The notes under the pieces: model-generated
Told to the model about the DNA's origin: nothing
Databases searched by the model: none
Seen by the model: the letters and a program-made list of their open reading frames with translations, nothing else
Assembly (NCBI RefSeq): GCF_029893585.1
Contig: NZ_JARXYX010000020.1
Span: forward strand, 62,001 to 126,000
Direction: 5' to 3'
Length of the DNA stretch: 64,000 nt
Origin: Streptomyces sp. LBL
GTDB lineage: Bacteria; Actinomycetota; Actinomycetes; Streptomycetales; Streptomycetaceae
Made by a program: the position numbers and the translations under genes
In this document: one piece after another, positions 39,708-48,162 of the stretch
How the letters are laid out: every line of letters begins with the position of its first letter
Position numbering within the stretch: position 1 is the first letter of the stretch

Positions 39708-41186
39708 CTACTTGCCCAGACGGTTGGCCGTGTGGACCGCACGCAGGACGGCCGCCGCCTTGTTGCGGCACTCCTGGTCCTCGGAGACCGGGTCCGAGTC
39801 GGCGACGATGCCGGCGCCCGCCTGGACGTACGCGGTGCCGCCGCGCAGCAGGGCGGTACGGATGGCGATGGCGGTGTCGGAGTCGCCGGCGAAGTCCAGA
39901 TAGCCCACGCAGCCGCCGTACAGACCGCGCCGGGAGGGCTCCAGTTCGTCGATGATCTGCATCGCGCGGGGCTTCGGGGCGCCGGAGAGCGTGCCCGCCG
40001 GGAAGCAGGCCGTCAGGACGTCGAAGGCGGTACGGCCCGCCGCGACCTTGCCGGTGACCGTCGAGACGATGTGCATGACATGTGAGTACCGCTCGACGGA
40101 CATGAAGTCGACGACCTCGACCGAACCGGGCTCACAGACCCGGCCGAGGTCGTTGCGCCCGAGGTCGACCAGCATGAGGTGCTCGGCACGCTCCTTGGGG
40201 TCGGCCAGCAGTTCGTCGGCGAGGGCCTGGTCCTCCTGCGGGGTGGCCCCGCGGTGCCGCGTGCCGGCGATGGGATGGACCATGGCCTGCCCGTCCTCGA
40301 CCTTGACCAGGGCCTCCGGGGAGGAACCGACGACGTCGAAGCCGTCGAAGCGGAACAGGTACATGTACGGAGAGGGGTTGGTCGCCCGCAGCACCCTGTA
40401 CACGTCCAGCGCGCTCGCCGTGCACGGTGTTTCGAAGCGCTGGGAGGGGACGACCTGGAAGGCCTCGCCCGCGCGGATGCGCTCCTTGATGTCCTCGACG
40501 GCCACCTGGAAGTCGGGGCCGCCCCACAGCGCCGTGTACTCGGGGAGTTCGGAGGGCGGGAGGGCGGCGGGCGGCTGGGCCACCGCGCGCGAGAGATCGG
40601 CCTCCATGGCGTCCAGGCGGGCCACCGCGTCGGCGTACGCCTCGTCGACGCCCGTGTCGAGGTCGTTGTGGTTGATCGCGTTGGCGATCAGCAGGACCGA
40701 GCCCTCCCAGTGATCCATCACCGCGAGGTCGCTGGTGAGGAGCATCGTCAGCTCGGGGAGCCGGAGGTCGTCCCGCTCGCCGGGGCCGATCTTCTCCAGG
40801 CGCCGCACGATGTCGTAGCCGAGGTAGCCGACCATGCCGCCGGTGAAGGGCGGCAGGCCCTCCTGGTGCGGGGTGTGCAGGGTCTCGATGGTGGCGCGCA
40901 GGGCGGCGAGGGGGTCACCGTCGACAGGGACGCCGACGGGCGGTGTGCCGAGCCAGTGGGCCTGGCCGTCGCGCGCCGTCAACGTCGCTGCCGAGCGCAC
41001 GCCGACGAAGGAGTAGCGGGACCACGAGCGGCCGTTCTCCGCGGACTCCAGCAGGAAGGTGCCGGGGCGCTCGGCCGCGAGCTTGCGGTAGAGCGCGACC
41101 GGGGTGTCGCCGTCGGCGAGGAGCTTGCGGGTGACGGGGATGACCCGGCGGTCGTCGGCCAGCTTGCGGAACGTGTCGAGATCCAT
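39708..41186 (-). CDS. trpE: Anthranilate synthase component I
   Basis: A 492-aa chorismate-utilising enzyme: LLESAENGRSWSRYSFVG (feedback Trp site region), PSPYMYLFRFD, VGSSPEALVKVEDG, PIAGTRHRG, DLGRNDLGRVC and GTLSGAPKPRAM. It makes anthranilate from chorismate with a TrpG partner that is not in this window. It starts 11 bp after hisI, so the two are probably co-transcribed. Confidence 0.95.
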   Translation of the reverse strand: MDLDTFRKLADDRRVIPVTRKLLADGDTPVALYRKLAAERPGTFLLESAENGRSWSRYSFVGVRSAATLTARDGQAHWLGTPPVGVPVDGDPLAALRATIETLHTPHQEGLPPFTGGMVGYLGYDIVRRLEKIGPGERDDLRLPELTMLLTSDLAVMDHWEGSVLLIANAINHNDLDTGVDEAYADAVARLDAMEADLSRAVAQPPAALPPSELPEYTALWGGPDFQVAVEDIKERIRAGEAFQVVPSQRFETPCTASALDVYRVLRATNPSPYMYLFRFDGFDVVGSSPEALVKVEDGQAMVHPIAGTRHRGATPQEDQALADELLADPKERAEHLMLVDLGRNDLGRVCEPGSVEVVDFMSVERYSHVMHIVSTVTGKVAAGRTAFDVLTACFPAGTLSGAPKPRAMQIIDELEPSRRGLYGGCVGYLDFAGDSDTAIAIRTALLRGGTAYVQAGAGIVADSDPVSEDQECRNKAAAVLRAVHTANRLGK

Positions 41187-41197
41187 GACGGCTGACT

Positions 41198-41716
41198 TTA
41201 CTGATCCCCGGCCGGCACACCGGAATCGGTGCCCCGTGCGCCCGCTGTGCCCCCTGTGCCCCCTGTGCCCTCCGCGCCACCCTCTGTGCCCTGCGCGCCC
41301 TTGGCGTCCTTGAGGAGCACATCCACGTCGAAGCAGGTGCGGGCGCCGGTGTGGCAGGCGGCGCCCACCTGGTCGACCGTGACCAGCACCGTGTCGGCGT
41401 CGCAGTCGAGGGCGACGGACTTGACCCACTGGAAGTGACCGGAGGTGTCGCCCTTGACCCAGTACTCCCGGCGGCTGCGCGACCAGTAGGTGCAGCGGCC
41501 GGTGGTGAGCGTGCGGTGCAGCGCCTCGTCGTCCATCCAGCCGAGCATCAGCACCTCACCGGTGTCGAACTGCTGGGCGATGGCGGGCAGGAGCCCGTCG
41601 GCGCTGCGCTTGAGGCGCGCGGCGATCTCGGGGTCCAGGTTGCTGGATGGAGAACTGTGGCGCGAAGCGTCTCGATGAGGGGTGGTGGTCGGGTGGCGGG
41701 CGGGAGAGCTGGTCAT
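41198..41716 (-). CDS. hisI: Phosphoribosyl-AMP cyclohydrolase
   Basis: A 172-aa protein with the HisI core: DTGEVLMLGWMDDEALHRTL, TYWSRSRREYWVKG, DCDADTVLV and the zinc Cys residues in GAACHTGARTCF. It opens the adenine ring of PR-AMP. The first ~25 residues are encoded by the 48-bp dispersed repeat and the last ~35 are a Gly/Thr repeat (EGTGGTGGTAGARGT). The start at 41716 is uncertain: ATG at 41725 is in frame and neither has a clear Shine-Dalgarno. Confidence 0.9.
   Translation of the reverse strand: MTSSPARHPTTTPHRDASRHSSPSSNLDPEIAARLKRSADGLLPAIAQQFDTGEVLMLGWMDDEALHRTLTTGRCTYWSRSRREYWVKGDTSGHFQWVKSVALDCDADTVLVTVDQVGAACHTGARTCFDVDVLLKDAKGAQGTEGGAEGTGGTGGTAGARGTDSGVPAGDQ
41657..41704. repeat. 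Dispersed 48-bp repeat, copy A (hisI start)
   Basis: This block matches 63297-63344 at 43 of 48 positions with no gaps. On the minus strand it lies just inside the 5' end of hisI. The RNA can form two short adjacent hairpins around CTC-ATC-GAG and CGC-TTC-GCG. Confidence 0.9.
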
Positions 41717-41800
41717 GGGTGCCATTGTGCCGCGCGCCACTGACAGTCACCGGGGAGTGTCCACTGGGCGGACGTGCGCCCTGGTCGTAGGGTGGCTGCC

Positions 41801-42436
41801 ATGTCGACTTTCGCGAAGCGTGAACGACTTCTCCTGGCCGATCTGTTGGAGGCCGAGGGCCCCGAGGCCCCGACCCTGTGCGAGGGCTGGACGACCCGTG
41901 ACCTCGCCGCGCACGTGGTGGTGCGCGAGCGCCGTCCCGACGCGGCCGGCGGCATACTGATCAAACAGCTCGCCTCCCGTCTGGACAAGGTGATGGACGA
42001 GTTCGCGGCCAAGCCGTACGAGGAGCTGATCCAGCTCATCCGGACCGGCCCGCCGCGCTTCTCGCCCTTCTCCCTCAAGCAGGTCGACGAGGCGTCGAAC
42101 ATCGTCGAGTTCTACGTCCACACCGAGGACGTCCGCCGGGCCCGCCCCGACTGGGCGCCCCGTGAGCTCGACCCGGTCTTCCAGGACGCCCTGTGGTCCC
42201 GGCTGGAACGCAGCGCCCGTCTCATGGGCCGAAGCGTCCCGACCGGCCTGGTGCTGCGCCGCCCGAACGGCCAGACGGCGGTCGCCCACCGCGGCACCCC
42301 GGTCGTGACGGTGACCGGTGAGCCCTCGGAGCTGCTGCTGTTCCTGTACGGTCGGCAGAACGCGGCCAAGGTCGAGCTGGACGGCGACAAGGACGCGATC
42401 GCCCGGCTGCACGAGACGAAGCAGCTCGGTATCTGA
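41801..42436 (+). CDS. TIGR03085 family (DinB/mycothiol-maleylpyruvate isomerase-like) protein
   Basis: A 211-aa predicted four-helix-bundle protein with LCEGWTTRDLAAHVVVRE and EFYVHTEDVRRA, the conserved His positions of the metal-binding actinobacterial family TIGR03085. In relatives the domain may bind zinc and mycothiol. AGGGTGG precedes the ATG by 5 nt. It shares an 84-bp divergent gap with hisI. Confidence 0.82.
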   Translation: MSTFAKRERLLLADLLEAEGPEAPTLCEGWTTRDLAAHVVVRERRPDAAGGILIKQLASRLDKVMDEFAAKPYEELIQLIRTGPPRFSPFSLKQVDEASNIVEFYVHTEDVRRARPDWAPRELDPVFQDALWSRLERSARLMGRSVPTGLVLRRPNGQTAVAHRGTPVVTVTGEPSELLLFLYGRQNAAKVELDGDKDAIARLHETKQLGI

Positions 42437-42447
42437 AAGGGCCTGGC

Positions 42448-42846
42448 GTGATCAAGGTCGCCATGACCAGCGTGTACGTCGACGACGTGGCCAAGGCCCA
42501 CGCCTTCTACACGGAGGTGCTCGGCTTCGAGACCCGCCTCCACATGGATCTCGGCGGCGGCACGCTGTTCGTCACCGTGGGCGCCGCCCAGGGGGCCCAG
42601 CCGGACCTCCAGCTGCTGCTGGAGCCCGGGCAGGGCCCCATCGCGGACCCGTACCGCACGGCGCTGCGCGAGGCGGGCCTGCCGTGCATGGTCTTCTCCG
42701 TCGACGACATCGAGGCGGAGTACCAGCGGCTGCGCGAGCTCGGCGTCGAGTTCACGCAGGAACCGCGGGAGCAGGGGCCGGTCGTCGCGGCCGTACTCGA
42801 CGACACGGTGGGCAATCTCGTGCAGCTGGTGCAGCCGAAGGGCTGA
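42448..42846 (+). CDS. VOC-family (glyoxalase-like) protein
   Basis: A 132-aa protein made of two beta-alpha-beta-beta-beta units. It starts SVYVDDVAKAHAFYTEVLGFETRLHMD and ends VAAVLDDTVGNLVQLVQP. It belongs to the glyoxalase/bleomycin-resistance/dioxygenase superfamily; the reaction cannot be assigned. GTG start, 11 bp after the TIGR03085 gene, so likely the same transcript. Confidence 0.85.
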   Translation: MIKVAMTSVYVDDVAKAHAFYTEVLGFETRLHMDLGGGTLFVTVGAAQGAQPDLQLLLEPGQGPIADPYRTALREAGLPCMVFSVDDIEAEYQRLRELGVEFTQEPREQGPVVAAVLDDTVGNLVQLVQPKG

Positions 42847-42852
42847 CGAGGG

Positions 42853-44106
42853 TCAGCGGGGCAGTTCGGCGCGGCGCAGATCCCGGACGCACAGGGCGAC
42901 CACGCCGCCCAGCCCGCACACGACGGCGCTGACGACGAAGACGGGGCCGGTACCCCAGGCCCCGATCGCCGCGGCGGACACGGGCATGCTCAGCGGGGTC
43001 AGACCGAGGCTGGCGAGGCTGGCGACAGCGGTGACGCGGCCGAGGAAGGCGGGGTCGCCCTGGGTCTGCAGCAGGGCGTTGCACAGGGCGCCGCTGAGCC
43101 CGGCGAGCAGCCCGATGAGCAGGGCCGTGCCGACGGCCGCGAGGACGCTCGGTACATAGGCGAGGGCGCCGATGGCGACGGAGCCCGCCAAGAGGGCGTG
43201 ACCGGCGACCTGCCCGGCGTGCGGCAGCCGTCCCCGCACGGTCAGCAGGAGCGAGACGGCCCCCGCACCGACGCCGAACCCCGCGAGCACCCAGCCCATC
43301 CCGGCGGCACCCCAGCCGCGCTCGTCGGCGAGCAGGGTCAGGCCCACGTTGAGCGGTCCGACGAAGCCGAGGTCGCCGAGGGCTATGGCGAGCATCAACG
43401 GGGCGAGGACGCGGTGGCGGCGGATGTAGCGGAGGCCGACCACCAGGTCACGCCAGGCAGTGGTGGTGGGGGCAGCCGTGTCGTCCTGGGGCAGCTCCCG
43501 GACCCGTACGGCGATCAGCAGCGGCACCGACACGGCGATCAGCAGTCCGGCGAGCCCGAACGCGGCCGCCGCGCCGCCGACCGCCACGCCGAGGCCGCCG
43601 AGCGGGGCGCCCACGACCACGGCGAACCGGTATGCCAGGCCGCGCATCCCCTGCACCCGGGCGAGCTGCCCCTTGCCGGTGATGCGCGCGGGCAGCGCCC
43701 CCACGGCGGGCACGAACACGGCGTCCACGGTGCCGAAGACCAGGGCGAGCGCGGCCAGCGGCCACAGCCCCGGGCTGGTGAGGAACAGCAGCCCCGCCAC
43801 CGCGAGGACGGCCGCGCAGCGCACGACGTCACTGCCGATGACGACCCGGCGCGGACCGAACCGGTCGGCGATCACGCCCCCGCCCAGCATCAGCACGGCG
43901 CGTGGCAGCGCGCTGACCGACATCAGCAACCCGGCCTGCGAGGGCGTGCCGGCCTGTACGGCCGCCCAGGACAGAGCGATGTAGTAGACGCCGTCGCCGG
44001 CCATCGAGGAGGCGTACGCGCCCAGCCAGCGCAGGACGTTGGGATCACGGTGGGCAGGACGCTCGACGGCGCCTTGACCGGTGGATGTCGCGGACACGGT
44101 GGTCAC
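42853..44106 (-). CDS. MFS transporter
   Basis: A 417-aa protein with about 12 helices and the loop motif GGGVIADRFGPRRVVIGSD between helices 2 and 3, typical of MFS drug exporters. GTG start at 44106 with GAGAGG 8 nt upstream. It lies 14 bp after the ArsR-like regulator on the same strand and is probably controlled by it through the palindrome at 44733-44760. Substrate unknown. Confidence 0.87.
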   Translation of the reverse strand: MTTVSATSTGQGAVERPAHRDPNVLRWLGAYASSMAGDGVYYIALSWAAVQAGTPSQAGLLMSVSALPRAVLMLGGGVIADRFGPRRVVIGSDVVRCAAVLAVAGLLFLTSPGLWPLAALALVFGTVDAVFVPAVGALPARITGKGQLARVQGMRGLAYRFAVVVGAPLGGLGVAVGGAAAAFGLAGLLIAVSVPLLIAVRVRELPQDDTAAPTTTAWRDLVVGLRYIRRHRVLAPLMLAIALGDLGFVGPLNVGLTLLADERGWGAAGMGWVLAGFGVGAGAVSLLLTVRGRLPHAGQVAGHALLAGSVAIGALAYVPSVLAAVGTALLIGLLAGLSGALCNALLQTQGDPAFLGRVTAVASLASLGLTPLSMPVSAAAIGAWGTGPVFVVSAVVCGLGGVVALCVRDLRRAELPR

Positions 44107-44120
44107 GGCGGTGGCCTCTC

Positions 44121-44708
44121 TCAGGGACGGAACGGGAACCCGTACAGGTGGAGTGCGACGTTCTCGCGGCCCTCGGTGTCGCCGGCCGCCTCGGCCGCGC
44201 GTCCCTTGTCGACGTACTTGCTCATCAGGACGTGCAGCTCCCGGCCCAGCTCGGCCAGCTCGGCAGAGGTCAGCCGGGACAGGTACTCGGAGTCGACCGA
44301 GGCCCTGTTCCACTCGCGACCCCAGTGGGCCCGCTCGTCGAGATGGCGGTGGTACAACTCGCTGCGCTGTTCGAAGAAGAGCCGGGAGGCCGACTTGTGC
44401 GCGGCCACCTTCTCCGGCGCGTCCCGGAAGTCCTCGTCGTGGATGCTGACGCCGTCCGATGCGGGCCGCCACCAGCGCTCGCGTCCGTCCGCGCTCTGCG
44501 GCTCGGCCTCCTCGATCAGCCCGTGTTCGGCGAGCTTGCGCAGGTGGTAGCTGACCAGCGACACCGCCTCGTCGACCAGTTCGGCGAGCCGCGAGGCGGT
44601 GGCCACCCGTTCGAGGTACAGCGCCCGGTAAAGCTTCAACCGCAGCGGATGAGCGAGCGCCTTCAGCGTGCCCATGTCGGTGATCCGGCGGTTCTCCTTG
44701 CCTGTCAT
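44121..44708 (-). CDS. ArsR-type winged-helix regulator
   Basis: A 195-aa protein with an N-terminal winged helix (residues 12-75): HPLRLKLYRALYLERVATASRLAELV, SLVSYHLRKLAEHGLIEEAE. A longer C-terminal helical domain follows. No metal-binding Cys pair is visible, so it is probably not a metal sensor. It precedes the MFS gene and has a perfect 11-bp-arm palindrome 25 nt upstream of its start, which suggests autoregulation. Confidence 0.87.
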   Translation of the reverse strand: MTGKENRRITDMGTLKALAHPLRLKLYRALYLERVATASRLAELVDEAVSLVSYHLRKLAEHGLIEEAEPQSADGRERWWRPASDGVSIHDEDFRDAPEKVAAHKSASRLFFEQRSELYHRHLDERAHWGREWNRASVDSEYLSRLTSAELAELGRELHVLMSKYVDKGRAAEAAGDTEGRENVALHLYGFPFRP

Positions 44709-44732
44709 GCCGTCACCGTAGAAAGGAAAGAA

Positions 44733-44760
44733 AAGTTGCGCAATATATTTTGCGCAACTT
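44733..44760. promoter_or_regulatory. Palindromic operator over the ArsR/MFS promoter
   Basis: AAGTTGCGCAA (44733-44743), a 6-base spacer TATATT, then TTGCGCAACTT (44750-44760). The arms are perfect inverted repeats. The AT-rich spacer gives a -10-like TATATT on the minus strand, so bound regulator would block transcription. It is a sharp AT island in this genome. Confidence 0.8.
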
Positions 44761-44783
44761 CTCTTTCGTATCTGGCCATGAGT

Positions 44784-44823
44784 AAGCCCCGGCCACCAGA
44801 ACCGAAGCAGGCGACCGGGGCTT
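44784..44823. terminator. Terminator of the histidine operon
   Basis: AAGCCCCGG (44784-44792) pairs with CCGGGGCTT (44815-44823), 48 bp past the hisF stop. A 14-bp direct repeat (GGGCTTGCACCGCA) follows, within 44818-44847. Confidence 0.75.
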
Positions 44824-44870
44824 GCACCGCAGGGCTTGCACCGCAGGGTTTTACACCGCGTCCATGGACG

Positions 44871-45626
44871 TCATCGCACGGGATGCCCCGCCCTCCGCAA
44901 CGTCTCCTTCACCTCGCCGATCCGCAGATCCCCGAAGTGGAACACCGACGCCGCCAGCACCGCGTCCGCGCCCGCCGCGACCGCCGGCGGGAAGTGGGCC
45001 AGCTTGCCCGCGCCTCCGGAGGCGATCACCGGGACGGTCACGTGCTTGCGGACCGCGGCGATCATCTCCAGGTCGTAGCCGTCCTTCGTGCCGTCCGCGT
45101 CCATCGAGTTGAGCAGGATCTCCCCCGCGCCCAGCTCGGCGGCCCGGTGCGCCCATTCGACGGCGTCGATGCCGGTGCCCTGGCGACCGCCGTGGGTGGT
45201 GACTTCGAAGGAACCCGACTCGGTGCGGCGCGCGTCCACCGAGAGGACCAGCACCTGGCGCCCGAAGCGCTCGGCGATCTCGCGGATGAGGTCCGGACGC
45301 GCGATGGCGGCCGTGTTGACGCCCACCTTGTCCGCGCCCGCCCGCAGCAGCTTGTCCACGTCCTCGGCCGTGCGGACGCCGCCGCCGACCGTCAGCGGGA
45401 TGAACACCTGCTCGGCGGTGCGGCGCACCACGTCGTAGGTGGTCTCGCGGTTGCCCGACGAGGCGGTGATGTCCAGGAACGTCAGCTCGTCGGCGCCCTC
45501 GGTGTCGTACACCTTGGCCATCTCGACGGGATCGCCCGCGTCGCGCAGGTTCTGGAAGTTGACGCCCTTGACGACCCGGCCGTTGTCCACGTCCAGGCAG
45601 GGGATGACTCGTACGGCAAGGGTCAT
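44871..45626 (-). CDS. hisF: Imidazole glycerol phosphate synthase, cyclase subunit
   Basis: A 251-aa TIM barrel. The catalytic pair is Asp12 (CLDVDNG) and Asp131 (LSVDARR), with phosphate loops GGGVRTAEDV and ASGGAGK. It uses ammonia from HisH to make imidazole glycerol phosphate and AICAR. Last gene of the operon; it overlaps ridA by 4 bp. Confidence 0.95.
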   Translation of the reverse strand: MTLAVRVIPCLDVDNGRVVKGVNFQNLRDAGDPVEMAKVYDTEGADELTFLDITASSGNRETTYDVVRRTAEQVFIPLTVGGGVRTAEDVDKLLRAGADKVGVNTAAIARPDLIREIAERFGRQVLVLSVDARRTESGSFEVTTHGGRQGTGIDAVEWAHRAAELGAGEILLNSMDADGTKDGYDLEMIAAVRKHVTVPVIASGGAGKLAHFPPAVAAGADAVLAASVFHFGDLRIGEVKETLRRAGHPVR

Positions 45627-46021
45627 GCCGTGCCCTCCCCTCGGAACGCCTCCACCTCGACCTCGACGACCAGGCCGGGGTCCACGAAGCCGGAGACGAT
45701 GATCATGGACGCGGCGGGCCGGACGTCGTCGAACAGCTCCTTGTGAGCCCGTCCCACGTCGTCCACGTCCCGGGCGTGGGTGAGGTACAGGCGCGTCCGC
45801 ACGACGTCCTCGCGGCCGAGCCCCAGTTGCCCGAGCGCCGCGAACGCGACGTTGAAGGCGTTGACCGTCTGCTCGTACGGACCGCCGCCGGCCATCTCGC
45901 CGTCCACTGTCGAGGTGCAGCCGGAGACCAGCACCAGGCCGTTGGGCAGCTCCACAGCGCGGGAGTACCCGAACGTCTCCTCCCAGGGCGTGTCGGTCGT
46001 GACGCGTCGCAGATCGCTCAC
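45623..46021 (-). CDS. RidA/YjgF family protein in the his operon
   Basis: A 132-aa RidA-fold protein: EETFGYSRAVELPNGLVLVSGCT, an Arg in DVVRTRLYLT and an extended C-terminal strand. RidA proteins hydrolyse reactive enamines/imines formed by PLP enzymes. The GTG overlaps the priA stop (GTGA) and its stop overlaps hisF, so it is a built-in operon member. It may protect HisC or other PLP enzymes, which is inference. Confidence 0.87.
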   Translation of the reverse strand: MSDLRRVTTDTPWEETFGYSRAVELPNGLVLVSGCTSTVDGEMAGGGPYEQTVNAFNVAFAALGQLGLGREDVVRTRLYLTHARDVDDVGRAHKELFDDVRPAASMIIVSGFVDPGLVVEVEVEAFRGEGTA

Positions 46022-46770
46022 TGGGCTACCACCTCCAGGGCTTCTTCGAGGGTGAACGCCTTCGCGTACAGCGCCTTCCCGACGATGGCGCCCTCGACAC
46101 CGAGGGGCACCAACGCGGCGATGGCCCGCAGGTCGTCCAGGGACGACACGCCACCGGAGGCCACGACCGGCCGGTTCGTCGCCGCGCACACGTTCTTCAG
46201 CAGCTCCAGGTTCGGGCCCTGCAGCGTGCCGTCCTTGGCGATGTCGGTCACCACGTAGCGCGCGCAGCCCTCCGCGTCGAGGCGCTCCAGCGTCGTGTAG
46301 AGGTCGCCGCCGTCGCGGGTCCAGCCGCGCCCGCGCAGGGTTGTGCCGCGTACGTCGAGACCGACCGCGATCCTGTCGCCGTGCTCGGCGATGACCTTGG
46401 CGACCCACTCCGGGGACTCCAGGGCGGCCGTGCCGAGGTTCACCCGGGTGCAGCCGGTGGCCAGGGCGGCGGCCAGGGTGGCGTCGTCCCGGATGCCGCC
46501 GGACAACTCCACCTTGATGTCCATCGCCCCGGTGACCTCGGCGACCAGGGCCCGGTTGTCGCCGGTGCCGAACGCGGCGTCCAGGTCGACCAGGTGCAGC
46601 CACTCGGCGCCCGACCGCTGCCAGGCCAAGGCGGCCTGCAGCGGGGAGCCGTACGAGGTCTCCGTGCCGGACTCGCCGTGCACCAGGCGGACCGCCTGGC
46701 CGTCCCGGACGTCCACGGCGGGCAGGAGTTCCAGCCGTCCTGCGGGGTTCGAAGACATCTTCGAAGACAT
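46018..46770 (-). CDS. priA: Bifunctional HisA/TrpF isomerase PriA
   Basis: A 250-aa TIM barrel closely resembling S. coelicolor PriA: LLPAVDVRDGQAVRLVHGE with Asp20, and GLDVRGTTLRGRGW with Asp139. PriA isomerises both ProFAR (histidine) and PRA (tryptophan); no separate trpF is seen in the window. The start region holds a tandem repeat of ATGTCTTCGAA(G/C), so ATGs at 46770 and 46758 are both possible. 46770 overlaps the hisH stop as TGATG. Confidence 0.93.
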   Translation of the reverse strand: MSSKMSSNPAGRLELLPAVDVRDGQAVRLVHGESGTETSYGSPLQAALAWQRSGAEWLHLVDLDAAFGTGDNRALVAEVTGAMDIKVELSGGIRDDATLAAALATGCTRVNLGTAALESPEWVAKVIAEHGDRIAVGLDVRGTTLRGRGWTRDGGDLYTTLERLDAEGCARYVVTDIAKDGTLQGPNLELLKNVCAATNRPVVASGGVSSLDDLRAIAALVPLGVEGAIVGKALYAKAFTLEEALEVVAQ

Positions 46771-47411
46771 CAAAGGGTTCCGATCCAGTTGTTCAGCAGC
46801 TGCGCTCCGGCGTCGCCGGACTTCTCGGGGTGGAACTGGGTGGCCCACAGGGCGCCGTTCTCCACGGCGGACACGAAGGGCTTGCCGTGCGTCGTCCAGG
46901 CGACCAGCGGGGCGCGCAGCGCGGGGTTGGTGATCTCCAGGCTCCAGTCGTGGACCGCGTAGGAGTGCACGAAGTAGAAGCGCGCGTCCGCGTCCAGGCC
47001 CGCGAACAGCTCGGAGCCGGCCGGGGCGTCCACGGTGTTCCAGCCCATGTGCGGCACGATGTCGGCCTCGAGCGGCGCGACCGAACCGGGCCACTCTTCG
47101 AGGCCGTCGGTCTCCACGCCGTGCTCGATGCCGCGCGCGAAGAGGATCTGCATGCCGACGCAGATGCCCATGACCGGACGGCCGCCGGACAGCCGGCGGT
47201 CGATGATCCAGTCGCCCCGGGCCTCGCGCAGGCCCTTCATGCAGGCGGCGAAGGCCCCGACACCCGGCACCAGCAGCCCGTCCGCGTTCATGGCCCGGTC
47301 GAAGTCACGCGTGATCTCGACCTCGGCTCCCGCGCGCGCGAGAGCGCGCTCGGCGGACCTCACGTTGCCGAAGCCGTAGTCGAAGACGACCACTCGCCTG
47401 GGAGCGCTCAA
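46770..47411 (-). CDS. hisH: Imidazole glycerol phosphate synthase, glutaminase subunit
   Basis: A 213-aa class I glutaminase with Cys84 in GICVGMQ and the His/Glu pair in QFHPEKSG. It feeds ammonia to HisF. I chose TTG at 47411: GGAGG lies 7 nt before it and it overlaps the upstream stop as TTGA. The GTG at 47417 would sit directly on the Shine-Dalgarno. Confidence 0.92.
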   Translation of the reverse strand: MSAPRRVVVFDYGFGNVRSAERALARAGAEVEITRDFDRAMNADGLLVPGVGAFAACMKGLREARGDWIIDRRLSGGRPVMGICVGMQILFARGIEHGVETDGLEEWPGSVAPLEADIVPHMGWNTVDAPAGSELFAGLDADARFYFVHSYAVHDWSLEITNPALRAPLVAWTTHGKPFVSAVENGALWATQFHPEKSGDAGAQLLNNWIGTL

Positions 47412-47572
47412 TTCCACACCTCCAGCCTCACGACACCCGCGACCAGGCACATCGCGGCGCCGATCGAGAGCAGCACGATGAGACTCTTCGGCATCTGCTG
47501 CTTGACGAAGGAGTAGATGCCGCCGGCCAGGAAGAGGCCGACCACGATCAGGATGGTCGACAGCCCGGTCAC
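47408..47572 (-). CDS. 54-aa membrane protein between hisB and hisH
   Basis: A small protein with two helices (about residues 4-20 and 29-47) joined by SFVKQQMPKS. GTG start overlaps the hisB stop (GTGA) and its stop overlaps the hisH start, so it is translated as part of the operon. No known role in histidine synthesis; family not recognised beyond conservation at this place in streptomycetes. Confidence 0.8.
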   Translation of the reverse strand: MTGLSTILIVVGLFLAGGIYSFVKQQMPKSLIVLLSIGAAMCLVAGVVRLEVWN

Positions 47573-48162
47573 AGCGCGCCCTTCGTCGACGGGAGAATGC
47601 CGACCGCGCGCGGGTCGCGCTCGGACGCGTACCTGAGGGCCCGGGCCAGCGCCTTGAACTGGCACTCCACGATGTGGTGCGCGTTGCGCCCGTAGGGCAC
47701 GTGCACGTGCAGCGCGATCTGGGCCTGGGCGACGAAGGACTCCAGGATGTGCCGGGTCATCGTCGTGTCGTACTCGCCGATCATCGGCGCCATGTTCTCG
47801 GGCTCGGTGTGCACGAGATACGGGCGGCCCGACAGGTCGACGGTGACCTGGGCGAGGGACTCGTCCAGGGGGACCGTGCAGTTGCCGAAGCGGTAGATCC
47901 CCACCTTGTCGCCGAGCGCCTGCTTGAAGGCGGCGCCCAGCGCGAGGGCGCTGTCCTCGATGGTGTGGTGGGAGTCGATGTGCAGATCGCCCTCGGTCTT
48001 CACGGTCAGGTCGAACAGACCGTGGCGGCCGAGCTGGTCGAGCATGTGGTCGTAGAAGCCGACACCCGTCGACACCTCGACCTTGCCGGACCCGTCGAGA
48101 TCGATCTCGACAAGGACCGAGGTCTCCTTCGTCACCCGCTCCACGCGGCCTACGCGGCTCAT
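47569..48162 (-). CDS. hisB: Imidazoleglycerol-phosphate dehydratase
   Basis: A 197-aa monofunctional HisB with the two metal motifs DSHHTIED and GRNAHHIVECQFK, and GFYDHML and HILESF segments. It dehydrates IGP to imidazole acetol phosphate. The ATG overlaps the hisC stop (ATGA). Confidence 0.95.
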   Translation of the reverse strand: MSRVGRVERVTKETSVLVEIDLDGSGKVEVSTGVGFYDHMLDQLGRHGLFDLTVKTEGDLHIDSHHTIEDSALALGAAFKQALGDKVGIYRFGNCTVPLDESLAQVTVDLSGRPYLVHTEPENMAPMIGEYDTTMTRHILESFVAQAQIALHVHVPYGRNAHHIVECQFKALARALRYASERDPRAVGILPSTKGAL

